The notes below the pieces were generated by a model that had not been told where the DNA came from, ran no database searches, and was given only the letters and a program-made list of their open reading frames with translations. Shown here one piece after another: positions 18,098 to 27,664 of a stretch of 64,000 nucleotides of DNA. The translations under genes were made by a program, and so were the position numbers. The stretch spans positions 372,001 through 436,000 of the forward strand of contig NZ_JACHYB010000001.1 in NCBI RefSeq assembly GCF_014192515.1, in the 5' to 3' direction. The stretch's first letter is position 1, and the number at the start of each line of letters is the position of its first letter. Source of the stretch: Microbacter margulisiae (GTDB lineage: Bacteria > Bacteroidota > Bacteroidia > Bacteroidales > Paludibacteraceae).

Positions 18098-18183
18098 TAA
18101 GCTCAGACTGTTGTTATTACATTGTACAGAACAAACATAAGTATAAGTATCTTTATGTGATACATTAGATATTTGAGTATATG

Positions 18184-18215
18184 ACGGGCGCCAGTTTTGG
18201 TGTCCGTTTTTTTTT
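18184..18215 (+). terminator. Rho-independent terminator between sigma factor and FecR genes
   Basis: ACGGGCGCCA (18184-18193) pairs with TGGTGTCCGT (18198-18207), with one G-T pair, around a GTTT loop and followed by nine T residues. This would stop or attenuate transcription from the sigma gene before fecR. Confidence 0.8.
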
Positions 18216-18399
18216 ATCTAACAATGACGATGCTTGATTGAGTTTGGTTTTCAACGATGGATATAGTGTATGAAAATTTATTGAAAAAAAATTGAGACAG
18301 AGCAGGGGTATTGAATGAGCAATGCGTTATATAGTATGTAACAACCATTGAAAACATGAGGATAGCTATCCTTTGCGATTTCTCACCTAACAACAAACA

Positions 18400-19482
18400 A
18401 TGGATGTAATTATGACACGAATTAATCAGTTATTAGACAAATTTCGCTCTGGCAATTATTCAAAAAATGAATTGAATGAGTTGCTGAATATGCTTCAGGT
18501 GTCAAGTGAAGAAGATGCAATTGATGTGTCAATGTATCTGCATTGGGATGAGTGTAAAAATGATCCTATCGGAGATGAAGAACGATTTCAGCAAATATTG
18601 GATGAAATTCATCATATAATCAATTTAAGAGCTCCAAAGCCTTCTTTTGCTAAACGGTTATACACAGGATTATCGCGTGTTGCCGCCATTTTAATCATAC
18701 CGTTATTGATCGCTTTTTTTATAGCGATGCATAAGGACGAACATTTATTTGCTGTAGCTCAGAATACGGTTAGTGTACCTCTTGGGGCGATGAGCCAGTT
18801 TGAGCTTCCCGATGGTACCCATGTTTGGCTAAATGCTGGTAGCAAGTTAACTTATCCTGTTACTTTTGACCATCAAAAATGCCGTGTAGTTGCATTGAGC
18901 GGAGAAGGCTTCTTTAAAGTTCACAAAGATAAACGGTTCCCATTTATTGTCAGGATGAATGGAATGGATATCCGGGTTACAGGTACAGTTTTCAATGCGA
19001 GATCCTATAAAGATGAACCCGATGTTACGGTAGCATTGATCGAAGGATCTGTATTGCTAGGGAAACAGGTGGCAAATCATAATGTATTTGAAGTGAGTAG
19101 TGCATTACGGCCAATGGAAGTCGCGGTTTTAAATAAAACTACTCATCGAATTACACTCTCCATGAAAGATGATCTGACTAAATATATTGCCTGGACTCAG
19201 GGTCGTTTAGTGTTTGATAATGATCCTATCGAAACAGTGATTGAAAAGCTGGAAAAACTATATAACATTCGAGTGGAAATTCGTGATAAGCAATTATTGT
19301 CATATCGTTTTACTGCAACATTTACCAATGAATCATTAGATCGGGCACTTAAAATCATCAAGATGTCTTCTCCTATTTCTTTTCAGATTATTAACGGAAT
19401 ACCTGATTCTACAGGAACTTATGGGCAACGCACATTGATCCTGACAAAAGATACGAGACTGAATGAAAATCAACATAGTTAA
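18400..19482 (+). CDS. FecR-type anti-sigma factor
   Basis: This 360-residue protein has a cytoplasmic N-terminal segment, one membrane span (about residues 90-110, VAAILIIPLLIAFFIA) and a periplasmic FecR domain. The FecR domain shows VPLGAMSQFELPDGTHVWLNAGSKLTYP, LSGEGFFKVHKDKRFPFIV and VTGTVFNARSYKDEPDVTVALIEGSV. A C-terminal DUF4974-type secretin-like domain follows (RLVFDNDPIETVIEKLEKLYNIRVEI). It would hold the FecI sigma factor and sense the STN domain of the SusC protein encoded next. ATG at 18412 is an alternative start. Confidence 0.93.
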   Translation: MDVIMTRINQLLDKFRSGNYSKNELNELLNMLQVSSEEDAIDVSMYLHWDECKNDPIGDEERFQQILDEIHHIINLRAPKPSFAKRLYTGLSRVAAILIIPLLIAFFIAMHKDEHLFAVAQNTVSVPLGAMSQFELPDGTHVWLNAGSKLTYPVTFDHQKCRVVALSGEGFFKVHKDKRFPFIVRMNGMDIRVTGTVFNARSYKDEPDVTVALIEGSVLLGKQVANHNVFEVSSALRPMEVAVLNKTTHRITLSMKDDLTKYIAWTQGRLVFDNDPIETVIEKLEKLYNIRVEIRDKQLLSYRFTATFTNESLDRALKIIKMSSPISFQIINGIPDSTGTYGQRTLILTKDTRLNENQHS

Positions 19483-19755
19483 TTGCATGCATCCTATGAA
19501 TTATTAACCTTAAAACTAGCTTTATTATGAATATTACGACTTAATATTTTTTATTTCTCCATTTTACATAGAATCATGATGCGCGTAAGCGAATGATATC
19601 TATTAGTTCTTGTTCCAAAGCTAATGCGAATGTAGCTCCTAAAAATCGCAAAGGTTTTTATCTCTATTTTTTCAGAATTTATTGTGATTTCACAATGAAA
19701 AGCCATTGATATGTTTTGAAGTGGACTTTGAAAGAGGTTTATTGATAATGATTTA

Positions 19756-22700
19756 ATGAAAAAAACTATGAAGAAAAATACCATTAAAGAGAAGATAAAA
19801 CAACATTCTTTCTCGTTAAATCGCATACAAATTGTAAGATATGTAAGTCTCTTATTATTTGGTTTTGTGGTGAACATCTTGGCATCATCTGTGAGTGCCC
19901 AGGATACCCGTATATCGATTGAGGCAAACCATTTGCCGGTACGTGAAGTTTTAAAAATGATAGAAACTAAGTCTGATTATCATTTTGCATATAATAATAA
20001 ATTGATTGACGTTACACGCAAAGTTGACATTCATGCTACTAACGAGAAAATCAGTGACATCCTGAAGAGAATTTTTAAAGGGACAGACGTAATCTCCACC
20101 GTTATAGACCATCAGATTGTGTTAGCTTCTGCAAAAAGTATGGGAGAAGTTCAAGATGATTCTGGTACTTTACCCAAAGTGTCTGGTAAGGTCACTGACT
20201 CAAAGGGGCAGGTGTTACCAGGGGTTACTGTCATGGTTCAGGGGACCTCTAAAGGCACCATTACAGATACCAACGGAATGTATACTTTGCAAAACATACG
20301 CTCATCACAAACTTTAGAATTTTCATTTATTGGAATGCAAAAAAGTAGTGTGTTAGTAGGAGATCATTCGGTGATTAACGTAAAGATGGTTGAAACGGCT
20401 ACAGGTCTAAACGAAGTGGTAGTAGTTGGTTATGGAACAGAGAAAAAGGTAAACCTTACTGGTGCTATTTCATCAGTTACAACACAAGATATTGTTGTAT
20501 CTCCAGCTGCAAGCACCACTGCCACTTTACCTGGTTTAATGCCAGGGTTGGTTACAAAACAAACAACTGGAGCTCCTGGTAATGATGAATTGCAATTGAA
20601 TATTCGTGGGTTCGATAGCCCGTTAGTTATCGTGGATGGAGTAGAACAAGATTTTAATAATATTGATCCTAATGAAATTGCATCAATATCTGTTTTGAAA
20701 GATGCATCAGCCGCTATTTACGGATCGCGTGCCGGGAATGGAGTTATTTTGGTCACAACGAAGCGTGGCCAAACAGGAAAACCTGTTATAACACTGAATA
20801 GTTCGTTTACTGAACAAGGTGTGACATTATTCCCCAAGCCTGTAAATGCTGGTCAGTATGCCACACTTATTACAGAGGCAGAATTAAACAGTGGAATTGC
20901 TCCTCAGAACACACGATTCACATCTGCAGATATACAAAAGTATTATGCTGGGAATGACCCAAATTATCCAAATACAAATTGGTGGAACGTGATTATGAAC
21001 AATTGGTCACCCCAACAACAACATAATTTATCGCTGTCAGGTGGTAATGAAAGAATTAAATATTACGGATTTTTGGGATATCTTAATCAAGTTGGAATGT
21101 TCAAAACGGGTGATGACAAATTCTCACGTTATAATTTAATGACAAACATCGATGCAAAAGTAACAGATCATTTATCTGTTTCTTTTGATGTTTCTGCAAT
21201 TGATGCCATAACAAATCAACCAAGTCGTGATCTGACCGATATTTGGATGGATTTCTATGATGCTCAACCTATTTATCCATCTTCATTGCCTGATCCAACC
21301 AAGCTTCCTTATGTTGGTACAAATATGCTTACACCATTAGCAGAAACAAGTAGGGCACTTGGTGGGTATAATGATGCAACGAATCAAACTCTGACAGGAA
21401 CACTATCTTTTACTTACGAAATACCAAAAATTACAGGTTTGTCGTTGAAGGGTATGGCTAACTACTATCAATTGAGTTCCGAAACAAAAGATTTTTGGAA
21501 ACAATCAAGTGTTTATACTTATAATTATGACACTAAAGCATACACGTTGATGGGATCTGACATGCCTACCACCTTGGATCAATCTTTTTATCAAAATCAA
21601 TTAATAACTACTCAGTTGTCACTTAATTACAATAGAACTTTTGCTAAGCTTCATCACTTAAAAGCACTATTCCTTTTTGAAACAGAAACACAAAATGATC
21701 ATTGGTTTAGTGCTCATGGGGAGGATTTCCTGACTGGGGCAATAGATTATTTATTTGGGGCCGGATCGATTAATCAGCGTGTAAATGGAAGTGCTGATGA
21801 AATGGGAAGAGCCAGTTTGGTAGGCAGGATCAATTATGATTATAATGATAAATATTTGTTCGAAGCTACCTTGCGTGACGATGCATCTGCTAAATTTCCT
21901 CCTGGTCATCGTTGGGGATTATTCCCAAGCTTATCAGCAGCATGGAGAGCCTCAGAGGAACCCTTTGTGAAAAATAAATTACCTTGGATTTATAATTTTA
22001 AATTACGTGGTAGTTATGGCCAAATGGGGGAGGATAATATTGGAAACTTTCAATATTTGTCAGGTTATCAATTTACAACTCCGTATGTTTTTAATGAAAT
22101 AGCTCAATCTGGTCTTGGAGTTACAGGCTTAGCAAATCCTAATTTAACTTGGGAAAAAATAACTATGTATGATGCAGGGCTTGATTTATCTGTTTTGAAT
22201 GGAAAGATATATTCCACTATTGATGCTTTCTATAGAGAGTTGACGGGCATTCCTGCATCTCGACTTACATCATTACCTAGTACTTTTGGAGCTAATTTGC
22301 CATTAGAAAACTTAAATAGCCAAAATAACCGCGGTTATGAAATCGCTTTAGGTAATAAAGGGAATATAGGAAAATTGATTTGGGATGTAAGTGTTAACTT
22401 TTCTTTTTCAAGAGCAAAATGGGAACATTTCGAGGAACCAACCTATACAGATCCCGATCAAATTCGTTTATATAAGCAATCAGGGAATTGGACTGACCGT
22501 TATTTTGGATACATAGCTGAAGGATTATTTACATCACAAGCTCAGATTGATAACTTAGGATATGATCAGGATGGACAAGGAAACAAAACTTTACACCCGG
22601 GAGACATCATATATAAGGATGTAAACCATGATGGCAAAATAGACTGGAGAGATCAAGAAATAATTGGCTATGGCACATTACCCCATCAAATATATGGCTT

Positions 22701-23154
22701 AAATATAAAGCTCAAATATAATGATTTTGACTTTTCAATGTTGGGTCAAGGGGCATTAATGATTTCCGTTCCTTTATCTTTTCAAATCAATTCATATCGT
22801 ACTCCTCCGGATGTAATATTTAATAATCGTTGGACACCGGAAAACAATAATGCCAATGCCATTATTCCTAGACAAACCATGAATCCAGGAACAAATAATT
22901 CGTTAGGTTCTACTTATTGGCTGAAGAATGGAGATTATTTTCGTATTAAGACCTTCAGTTTAGGGTATACTGTTCCTAAAAAGATATTAAATAATTTAGA
23001 TATAAGTCAATTGCGTTTTTTTGTGTCTGGGATGAATGTATTTACAATAAGTGCTTTATCAAAATATAATGTGGATCCTGAAACAGTAAGTACAAATGGA
23101 TGGTACTATCCTCAACAACGAACATTTACTCTTGGATTAAATTTAACATTCTAA
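19756..23154 (+). CDS. SusC/RagA-type TonB-dependent outer-membrane transporter with STN domain
   Basis: This 1132-residue protein has a long basic N-terminus with a signal sequence (to about residue 48, SVSAQ) and a secretin/TonB N-terminal signalling domain (about 52-125, ISIEANHLPVREVLKMIETKS). A carboxypeptidase-D-like beta-sandwich follows (about 138-220, VSGKVTDSKGQVLPGVTVMV). The plug (LNEVVVVGYGTEKKVNLTGAISSV, IRGFDSPLVIVDGVEQDFNNIDPNEIASI) and the beta barrel come next, with barrel end FTLGLNLTF. It imports glycan oligosaccharides with the SusD lipoprotein encoded 18 bp downstream. The STN domain indicates signalling to the FecR protein upstream. The 273-bp upstream gap shows no clear housekeeping promoter, as expected if the ECF sigma factor drives it. 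Confidence 0.96.
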   Translation: MKKTMKKNTIKEKIKQHSFSLNRIQIVRYVSLLLFGFVVNILASSVSAQDTRISIEANHLPVREVLKMIETKSDYHFAYNNKLIDVTRKVDIHATNEKISDILKRIFKGTDVISTVIDHQIVLASAKSMGEVQDDSGTLPKVSGKVTDSKGQVLPGVTVMVQGTSKGTITDTNGMYTLQNIRSSQTLEFSFIGMQKSSVLVGDHSVINVKMVETATGLNEVVVVGYGTEKKVNLTGAISSVTTQDIVVSPAASTTATLPGLMPGLVTKQTTGAPGNDELQLNIRGFDSPLVIVDGVEQDFNNIDPNEIASISVLKDASAAIYGSRAGNGVILVTTKRGQTGKPVITLNSSFTEQGVTLFPKPVNAGQYATLITEAELNSGIAPQNTRFTSADIQKYYAGNDPNYPNTNWWNVIMNNWSPQQQHNLSLSGGNERIKYYGFLGYLNQVGMFKTGDDKFSRYNLMTNIDAKVTDHLSVSFDVSAIDAITNQPSRDLTDIWMDFYDAQPIYPSSLPDPTKLPYVGTNMLTPLAETSRALGGYNDATNQTLTGTLSFTYEIPKITGLSLKGMANYYQLSSETKDFWKQSSVYTYNYDTKAYTLMGSDMPTTLDQSFYQNQLITTQLSLNYNRTFAKLHHLKALFLFETETQNDHWFSAHGEDFLTGAIDYLFGAGSINQRVNGSADEMGRASLVGRINYDYNDKYLFEATLRDDASAKFPPGHRWGLFPSLSAAWRASEEPFVKNKLPWIYNFKLRGSYGQMGEDNIGNFQYLSGYQFTTPYVFNEIAQSGLGVTGLANPNLTWEKITMYDAGLDLSVLNGKIYSTIDAFYRELTGIPASRLTSLPSTFGANLPLENLNSQNNRGYEIALGNKGNIGKLIWDVSVNFSFSRAKWEHFEEPTYTDPDQIRLYKQSGNWTDRYFGYIAEGLFTSQAQIDNLGYDQDGQGNKTLHPGDIIYKDVNHDGKIDWRDQEIIGYGTLPHQIYGLNIKLKYNDFDFSMLGQGALMISVPLSFQINSYRTPPDVIFNNRWTPENNNANAIIPRQTMNPGTNNSLGSTYWLKNGDYFRIKTFSLGYTVPKKILNNLDISQLRFFVSGMNVFTISALSKYNVDPETVSTNGWYYPQQRTFTLGLNLTF

Positions 23155-23172
23155 TCTTTTGAAAATACGATT

Positions 23173-24954
23173 ATGAAAAAAATATTTTTATATATAATGC
23201 TTGCATTTCTTCTCATAGTAGTGAATTCATGCGTTAATGACTTATTAAATAAACAGCCATTAAACATCATTTCTGATGATGTATTATGGAATGACCAGGC
23301 ATTGGTTAATGCATATATAACGGACATATACAGTGGATTGACATTTTTGGAAATGACAGAAGGCTCTGATAACCGTTCTCAAATGGGTGGTGGAAGTTCT
23401 ACTGACAATTGGTTTGATATTAATCTTTCAACGGAACTATCAGATGAGGCCATGTGTGGTATGCCTTGGCTTTGGACATATTATCGGTGGAAACCCGGTT
23501 ATCAGCAATTAGGACAAACAGGGGGGTTAATGGATTTTTGGGGATATAGTTCCATACGAAAAATGAATGTTTTTATTGAGAAGATGAAAACATCCACTTT
23601 AGATCCAACTTTTATTAAATCAGCGATTGCAGAAGTTAGATTTTTACGTGCATTAAGCTACTTTGAGATGGTAAAACGTTATGGAGGTGTTCCTTTGTTG
23701 ACAGAAGCACAATCAATAACGACTCCTATTGATTCTTTGTATATGCCAAGAAACACTGAAGAAGCAATTTATAATTTTGTCAATAGTGAAGTGGATGCTA
23801 TTGTTCCTGATTTGCCTTTAGTACCTTCTGAAACAGGGCGTGCTTCTAAAGGTGCAGCACTTGCCTTAAAAAGTGAATCATCTCTTTATGCTGCGAGAAT
23901 TGCAACGTGGGGTACAGTACAACTAAATGGCCTTGTTGGAATTCCAGCGCAAGATGCTAATAAATTTTGGCAAGCTTCTCTTGATGCATCGAAAGCAGTC
24001 ATGAATTTAGGAGTATATTCTCTTTACAACAAATATCCAAATGATAAAGTTAAAAATTTTCAAAATATCTTTTTGGATAAAGGTAATTCGGAAGTGATTT
24101 TTGCAAAGGAATATAATGGGTCAACTGTCGGCCATGGATGGGATTGTTTTGAATCTCCGGCTGGCTATAATTCCTGGGGAGTGGGCAATAATACGGCTCC
24201 ATATGTGGAAATGGTTAATGAATTTGAGAATGTGGACGGTTCTCCTCACACATTGGATCCTACCATTTATTCTCATGGAGAATGGAGTCTTAATGATCTT
24301 TTTGGAAAGAAAGACCCTCGATTTGCAGCTTCCATTTATACAGAGGGTACTCCGTATCAAGGAGATACAATTCACATGTATAGAGGTTTGGTTCAAGCAG
24401 ATGGAACAATTACAACAAATGCAATTGGAACAACCCCAGGTACTGGAAAATCATCTTCAGATGCAGCTACTGGGTTTGGAACATTAAAATATATCGATGA
24501 GAGTCTCATTTCTCCAGGAGCTGGACAATCAAAAACAGACTGGATAATTTTCAGATATGCAGAAATATTGCTAAATTATGCCGAAGCTGCCTTTCAATTA
24601 GGAGATCCAAGTGATGCATTGCAAGCTGTAAATTTAGTTAGAGAACGAGCCGGAATTCCCGATTTAACTTCAATTAGTCAGGATCTAATTAGACATGAGC
24701 GGAAAGTTGAGTTTTATGGTGAAGCTAAGCGCTATTGGGATTTGAGAACATGGAGGCTCTCCACAAGTGTTTTATCTCACTCATACACAGGTATGGATTA
24801 TTATTTAGATCCTGTAACCAAGAAATATAAATTGCAATTTTACGATGCTGACGGAGCATATACTCCATTATTTAATCAATGTAATTATTATTGGCCTATT
24901 ACTTTAGCTCGTATTGCAAACGACTCTTTACTTGTTGAAAATCCAGGTTATTGA
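23173..24954 (+). CDS. SusD/RagB-type glycan-binding outer-membrane lipoprotein
   Basis: This 593-residue lipoprotein has signal MKKIFLYIMLAFLLIVVNSC (lipidation at Cys20). The SusD N-terminal TPR region has DLLNKQPLNIISDDVLWND, the helical part has IAEVRFLRALSYFEMVKRYGGVPLL, and the C-terminal RagB motif has FRYAEILLNYAEAAFQLGDPSDALQAVNLVRERAG followed by RHERKVEFYGEAKRYWDLRTW. It forms the lid of the SusC transporter encoded immediately upstream. A perfect 13-bp hairpin lies just after the stop. Confidence 0.96.
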   Translation: MKKIFLYIMLAFLLIVVNSCVNDLLNKQPLNIISDDVLWNDQALVNAYITDIYSGLTFLEMTEGSDNRSQMGGGSSTDNWFDINLSTELSDEAMCGMPWLWTYYRWKPGYQQLGQTGGLMDFWGYSSIRKMNVFIEKMKTSTLDPTFIKSAIAEVRFLRALSYFEMVKRYGGVPLLTEAQSITTPIDSLYMPRNTEEAIYNFVNSEVDAIVPDLPLVPSETGRASKGAALALKSESSLYAARIATWGTVQLNGLVGIPAQDANKFWQASLDASKAVMNLGVYSLYNKYPNDKVKNFQNIFLDKGNSEVIFAKEYNGSTVGHGWDCFESPAGYNSWGVGNNTAPYVEMVNEFENVDGSPHTLDPTIYSHGEWSLNDLFGKKDPRFAASIYTEGTPYQGDTIHMYRGLVQADGTITTNAIGTTPGTGKSSSDAATGFGTLKYIDESLISPGAGQSKTDWIIFRYAEILLNYAEAAFQLGDPSDALQAVNLVRERAGIPDLTSISQDLIRHERKVEFYGEAKRYWDLRTWRLSTSVLSHSYTGMDYYLDPVTKKYKLQFYDADGAYTPLFNQCNYYWPITLARIANDSLLVENPGY

Positions 24955-24984
24955 TAATAATTAGATTGCATTATTATTTATTTT

Positions 24985-25016
24985 TCTCTCCTTGAAAATT
25001 CACTTTCAAGGAGAGA
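24985..25016 (+). promoter_or_regulatory. Perfect 13-bp hairpin between susD and the downstream enzyme genes
   Basis: TCTCTCCTTGAAA (24985-24997) pairs perfectly with TTTCAAGGAGAGA (25004-25016) around the loop ATTCAC. It starts 30 bp after the SusD stop and ends 12 bp before the next ATG. There is no T-run after it. It may protect the susCD message at its 3' end or partly stop transcription so that enzymes are made less than the transporter. Confidence 0.7.
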
Positions 25017-25028
25017 GATAATTTTATT

Positions 25029-27632
25029 ATGATGAAATGTTATAAAGATATAAGATTATATTTAGTTGGAGCGTTTTTTCTACTTTCATTGCATTTCAAT
25101 GCTCAAACCTATTTGTATGTATCGCCAGATGGTACAGGGACTTCGTTTACAAAACAACAACCTGGTTCTCTTATTGATGCTAAACAAAAAGTAAAAGAAT
25201 TGGTTATAAATATGGATAACGATGTTATTGTTGTACTTCGAGGAGGAGTCTATAAATTATCGACACCACTTCAATTTAATCAGGATGATTCGGGGAAAAA
25301 TGGATATACAGTAAAATGGGAGGCGTATTCAGGAGAAACACCCATATTAAGTGGTGGAGAACAAATTATGAATTGGACAATGCATGAGAATGGAATTTGG
25401 GAATCATCAGTTGCGGGTCCAAATTTCAGACAACTTTATGTTAATGGAGTAAGAGCAGTTCGCTCCAGAACACCTGATCGTGGAGATGATACTGATATGG
25501 GACCTTATTTTCGAATAAAATCGTGGGACATTAAAAATCAAAAAATTTATATCAGTAAAGATGATGCTGCAAACATTCCGGCTGACGGAATTACAGAAAT
25601 GGTGATTAATACCCATTGGGATCAACAACGTGTGCAAATTGCTAGGATTACGACAATGGGTGATAGTGCACAAATTTCGATAAACCCAAATGAATGGTCT
25701 TTGTTTACAACTGTATGGCCTCAACGTGAACCAGATCAACCCTATTATTTTGAAAATTCATATTCATTCCTTAATAAACCAGAAGAGTGGTTTTATGATA
25801 GAAATGGAAAAATACTTTATTATATGCCTTTACAAGGTGTCAATCCCAATCAATTAAATATTGAAGCTCCACGCCTTGATTCACTTTTAGAATTATCAGG
25901 GACACATGATGTGTGTTTTAAGGGTATTACATTTGAATACTCAGGGTATACTGCACCTGATTCTATTGGAGTTATAGATGTTCAGGATGTGCCTTATATG
26001 CCTGGTATTATAACACTTACTGATACAAAAAATATTACATTTGAAGATAATGTTATTTGTCATACCGGTGGACAAGGCATCATTATTCAGGGATTTACTT
26101 CAGGAAACAGAATACTAGGAAATTTGATTTATGATATTGCTGCAAATGGAATTGTTATTCGTGGACAAGGGAGCTATGGCGATTATATAGGTCAAAACAC
26201 CATTTTTCAAACTGGGAGAGATTACACTGGTTCAATTGGAATTCTGGCTCAATTGCCTGCTAATTTAGTAATTGAAAACAATACCATATTTCATTCTCCG
26301 TATGGTGGCATTAGTTTAGGATGGTCATGGAATAATAGTGTAACATCTTGCATCAATGATACAGTCAGGAATAATCGGATTTACAAAACTATGGAGCTTC
26401 ATGACGATAGTGGCGGAATTTATACTTTAGGGCGGCAGGATGGAACTGCAATCTATGGGAATTATATTAATAATATATTTCATTCTCCTTGGTCTGAACG
26501 TTTTCCAACAGCAGCTATTTATTTAGATCAGGGAAGTATGAATTTAAATGTTTATAATAATGTTATAGATAGCGTTGAACAGACGTTTAATTATAACTCA
26601 ACAGATCCAAATAATGTTCATGACAATAACTATTCTATTCAAATAAAGCAATCCTCTGGTCCTAGTATTGCTTTTCAAAAAGATATTCCCACGGCTGTAA
26701 TTTCTTCAACTGCAAATGAAGGAATAGCTCCATTAACGGTTATTTTAAATGGTTCAAATTCATATGACACGCATAAAGATTCATTAACTTATGAATGGCT
26801 TCTTCCAACTGGAGACCGTGATACGAGTGCTCAACTTCAATATCAATTTAACAACCCCGGAATTTATAGAATTCAATTGAAAGTTACCAATAAGATTGGT
26901 TTATTTGATATCGCTGTGCAGACGTTTATTATTCATGCCCAAAACACAGGAATTAATCTTGCATTAAACAAACCTTCTACAGAATCATCAGAATACAGTA
27001 GTTATTACACCTCATCAAAAGGGAATGATGGTCAAATTGGAACGATATGGTCAAGTTCTATTTCAGGTAAGGGCTGGTGGCAAGTTGATTTAAAGAAAAC
27101 TTATAATATTTCTGAAATTCAATTAGTCGCTCGGCAAAATGATACTATTACATTTAACCGAATTTATTTTCAAGTATGGGGTTCGAATTCTCCAAATATG
27201 GCTAACGCTGTAGCGTTAGGAATCCAGAGTTCAACCCCTTATCCAAAAAATGGTATATGGTATGCCTTTCCAACCAATCAAGGTGCTTATCGATATTTAC
27301 GAATAATGAAACCAGTTGTTGGAAGTTGGAATTTCGCAGAATTCAGGGCTTTTGGAACGGAAGCGCAACCAACGGATAGTTTGACTAATACTGATATAAA
27401 AGTTTTCCCAAATCCGGCTAACTCGATTTTAATAGTTACAAGCTCGAACATCGGTACAGATTATCAACTCATGGTCTATTCAATATTAGGAGAAACATTA
27501 ACGGTACCTTATAATATATCGAATGGCAAATGTCAAATACAAACGACAAGCCTTGAAAATGGGATTTATTTAGGTTCATTACATAAAAGCAACCATAATC
27601 TAACATTTAGATTTATTATTAATCATTTATAA
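25029..27632 (+). CDS. Exported right-handed beta-helix protein (GH141-like) with PKD, F5/8-type and T9SS sorting domains
   Basis: This 867-residue protein has a signal peptide (to about residue 25, FNAQ) and a right-handed parallel beta-helix (about 28-540: YVSPDGTGTSFTKQQPGSL, VVLRGGVYKLSTPLQF, ILSGGEQIMNW, then many NxI/NxV rungs). A PKD domain follows (about 555-640, SYDTHKDSLTYEWLLPTGD), then an F5/8-type carbohydrate-binding module (about 645-775, NLALNKPSTESSEYSS, KGWWQVDLKKTYNISEIQLV). The C-terminus (VFPNPANSILIVTSS onward) is a type IX secretion sorting domain. The N-terminal layout resembles GH141 enzymes (fucosidase/xylanase activities known), but this assignment is by pattern only. 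It is likely cell-surface attached and may cut the glycan before import. Confidence 0.8.
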   Translation: MMKCYKDIRLYLVGAFFLLSLHFNAQTYLYVSPDGTGTSFTKQQPGSLIDAKQKVKELVINMDNDVIVVLRGGVYKLSTPLQFNQDDSGKNGYTVKWEAYSGETPILSGGEQIMNWTMHENGIWESSVAGPNFRQLYVNGVRAVRSRTPDRGDDTDMGPYFRIKSWDIKNQKIYISKDDAANIPADGITEMVINTHWDQQRVQIARITTMGDSAQISINPNEWSLFTTVWPQREPDQPYYFENSYSFLNKPEEWFYDRNGKILYYMPLQGVNPNQLNIEAPRLDSLLELSGTHDVCFKGITFEYSGYTAPDSIGVIDVQDVPYMPGIITLTDTKNITFEDNVICHTGGQGIIIQGFTSGNRILGNLIYDIAANGIVIRGQGSYGDYIGQNTIFQTGRDYTGSIGILAQLPANLVIENNTIFHSPYGGISLGWSWNNSVTSCINDTVRNNRIYKTMELHDDSGGIYTLGRQDGTAIYGNYINNIFHSPWSERFPTAAIYLDQGSMNLNVYNNVIDSVEQTFNYNSTDPNNVHDNNYSIQIKQSSGPSIAFQKDIPTAVISSTANEGIAPLTVILNGSNSYDTHKDSLTYEWLLPTGDRDTSAQLQYQFNNPGIYRIQLKVTNKIGLFDIAVQTFIIHAQNTGINLALNKPSTESSEYSSYYTSSKGNDGQIGTIWSSSISGKGWWQVDLKKTYNISEIQLVARQNDTITFNRIYFQVWGSNSPNMANAVALGIQSSTPYPKNGIWYAFPTNQGAYRYLRIMKPVVGSWNFAEFRAFGTEAQPTDSLTNTDIKVFPNPANSILIVTSSNIGTDYQLMVYSILGETLTVPYNISNGKCQIQTTSLENGIYLGSLHKSNHNLTFRFIINHL

Positions 27633-27664
27633 TCATATTTATTATTAAATAAAAACCTATACTT

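Noticed and set aside
19551..19877. A minus-strand 108-codon frame in the gap before susC
   Set aside because: It overlaps the susC start, is rich in Phe and Ile from AT-rich DNA, and has no family features.
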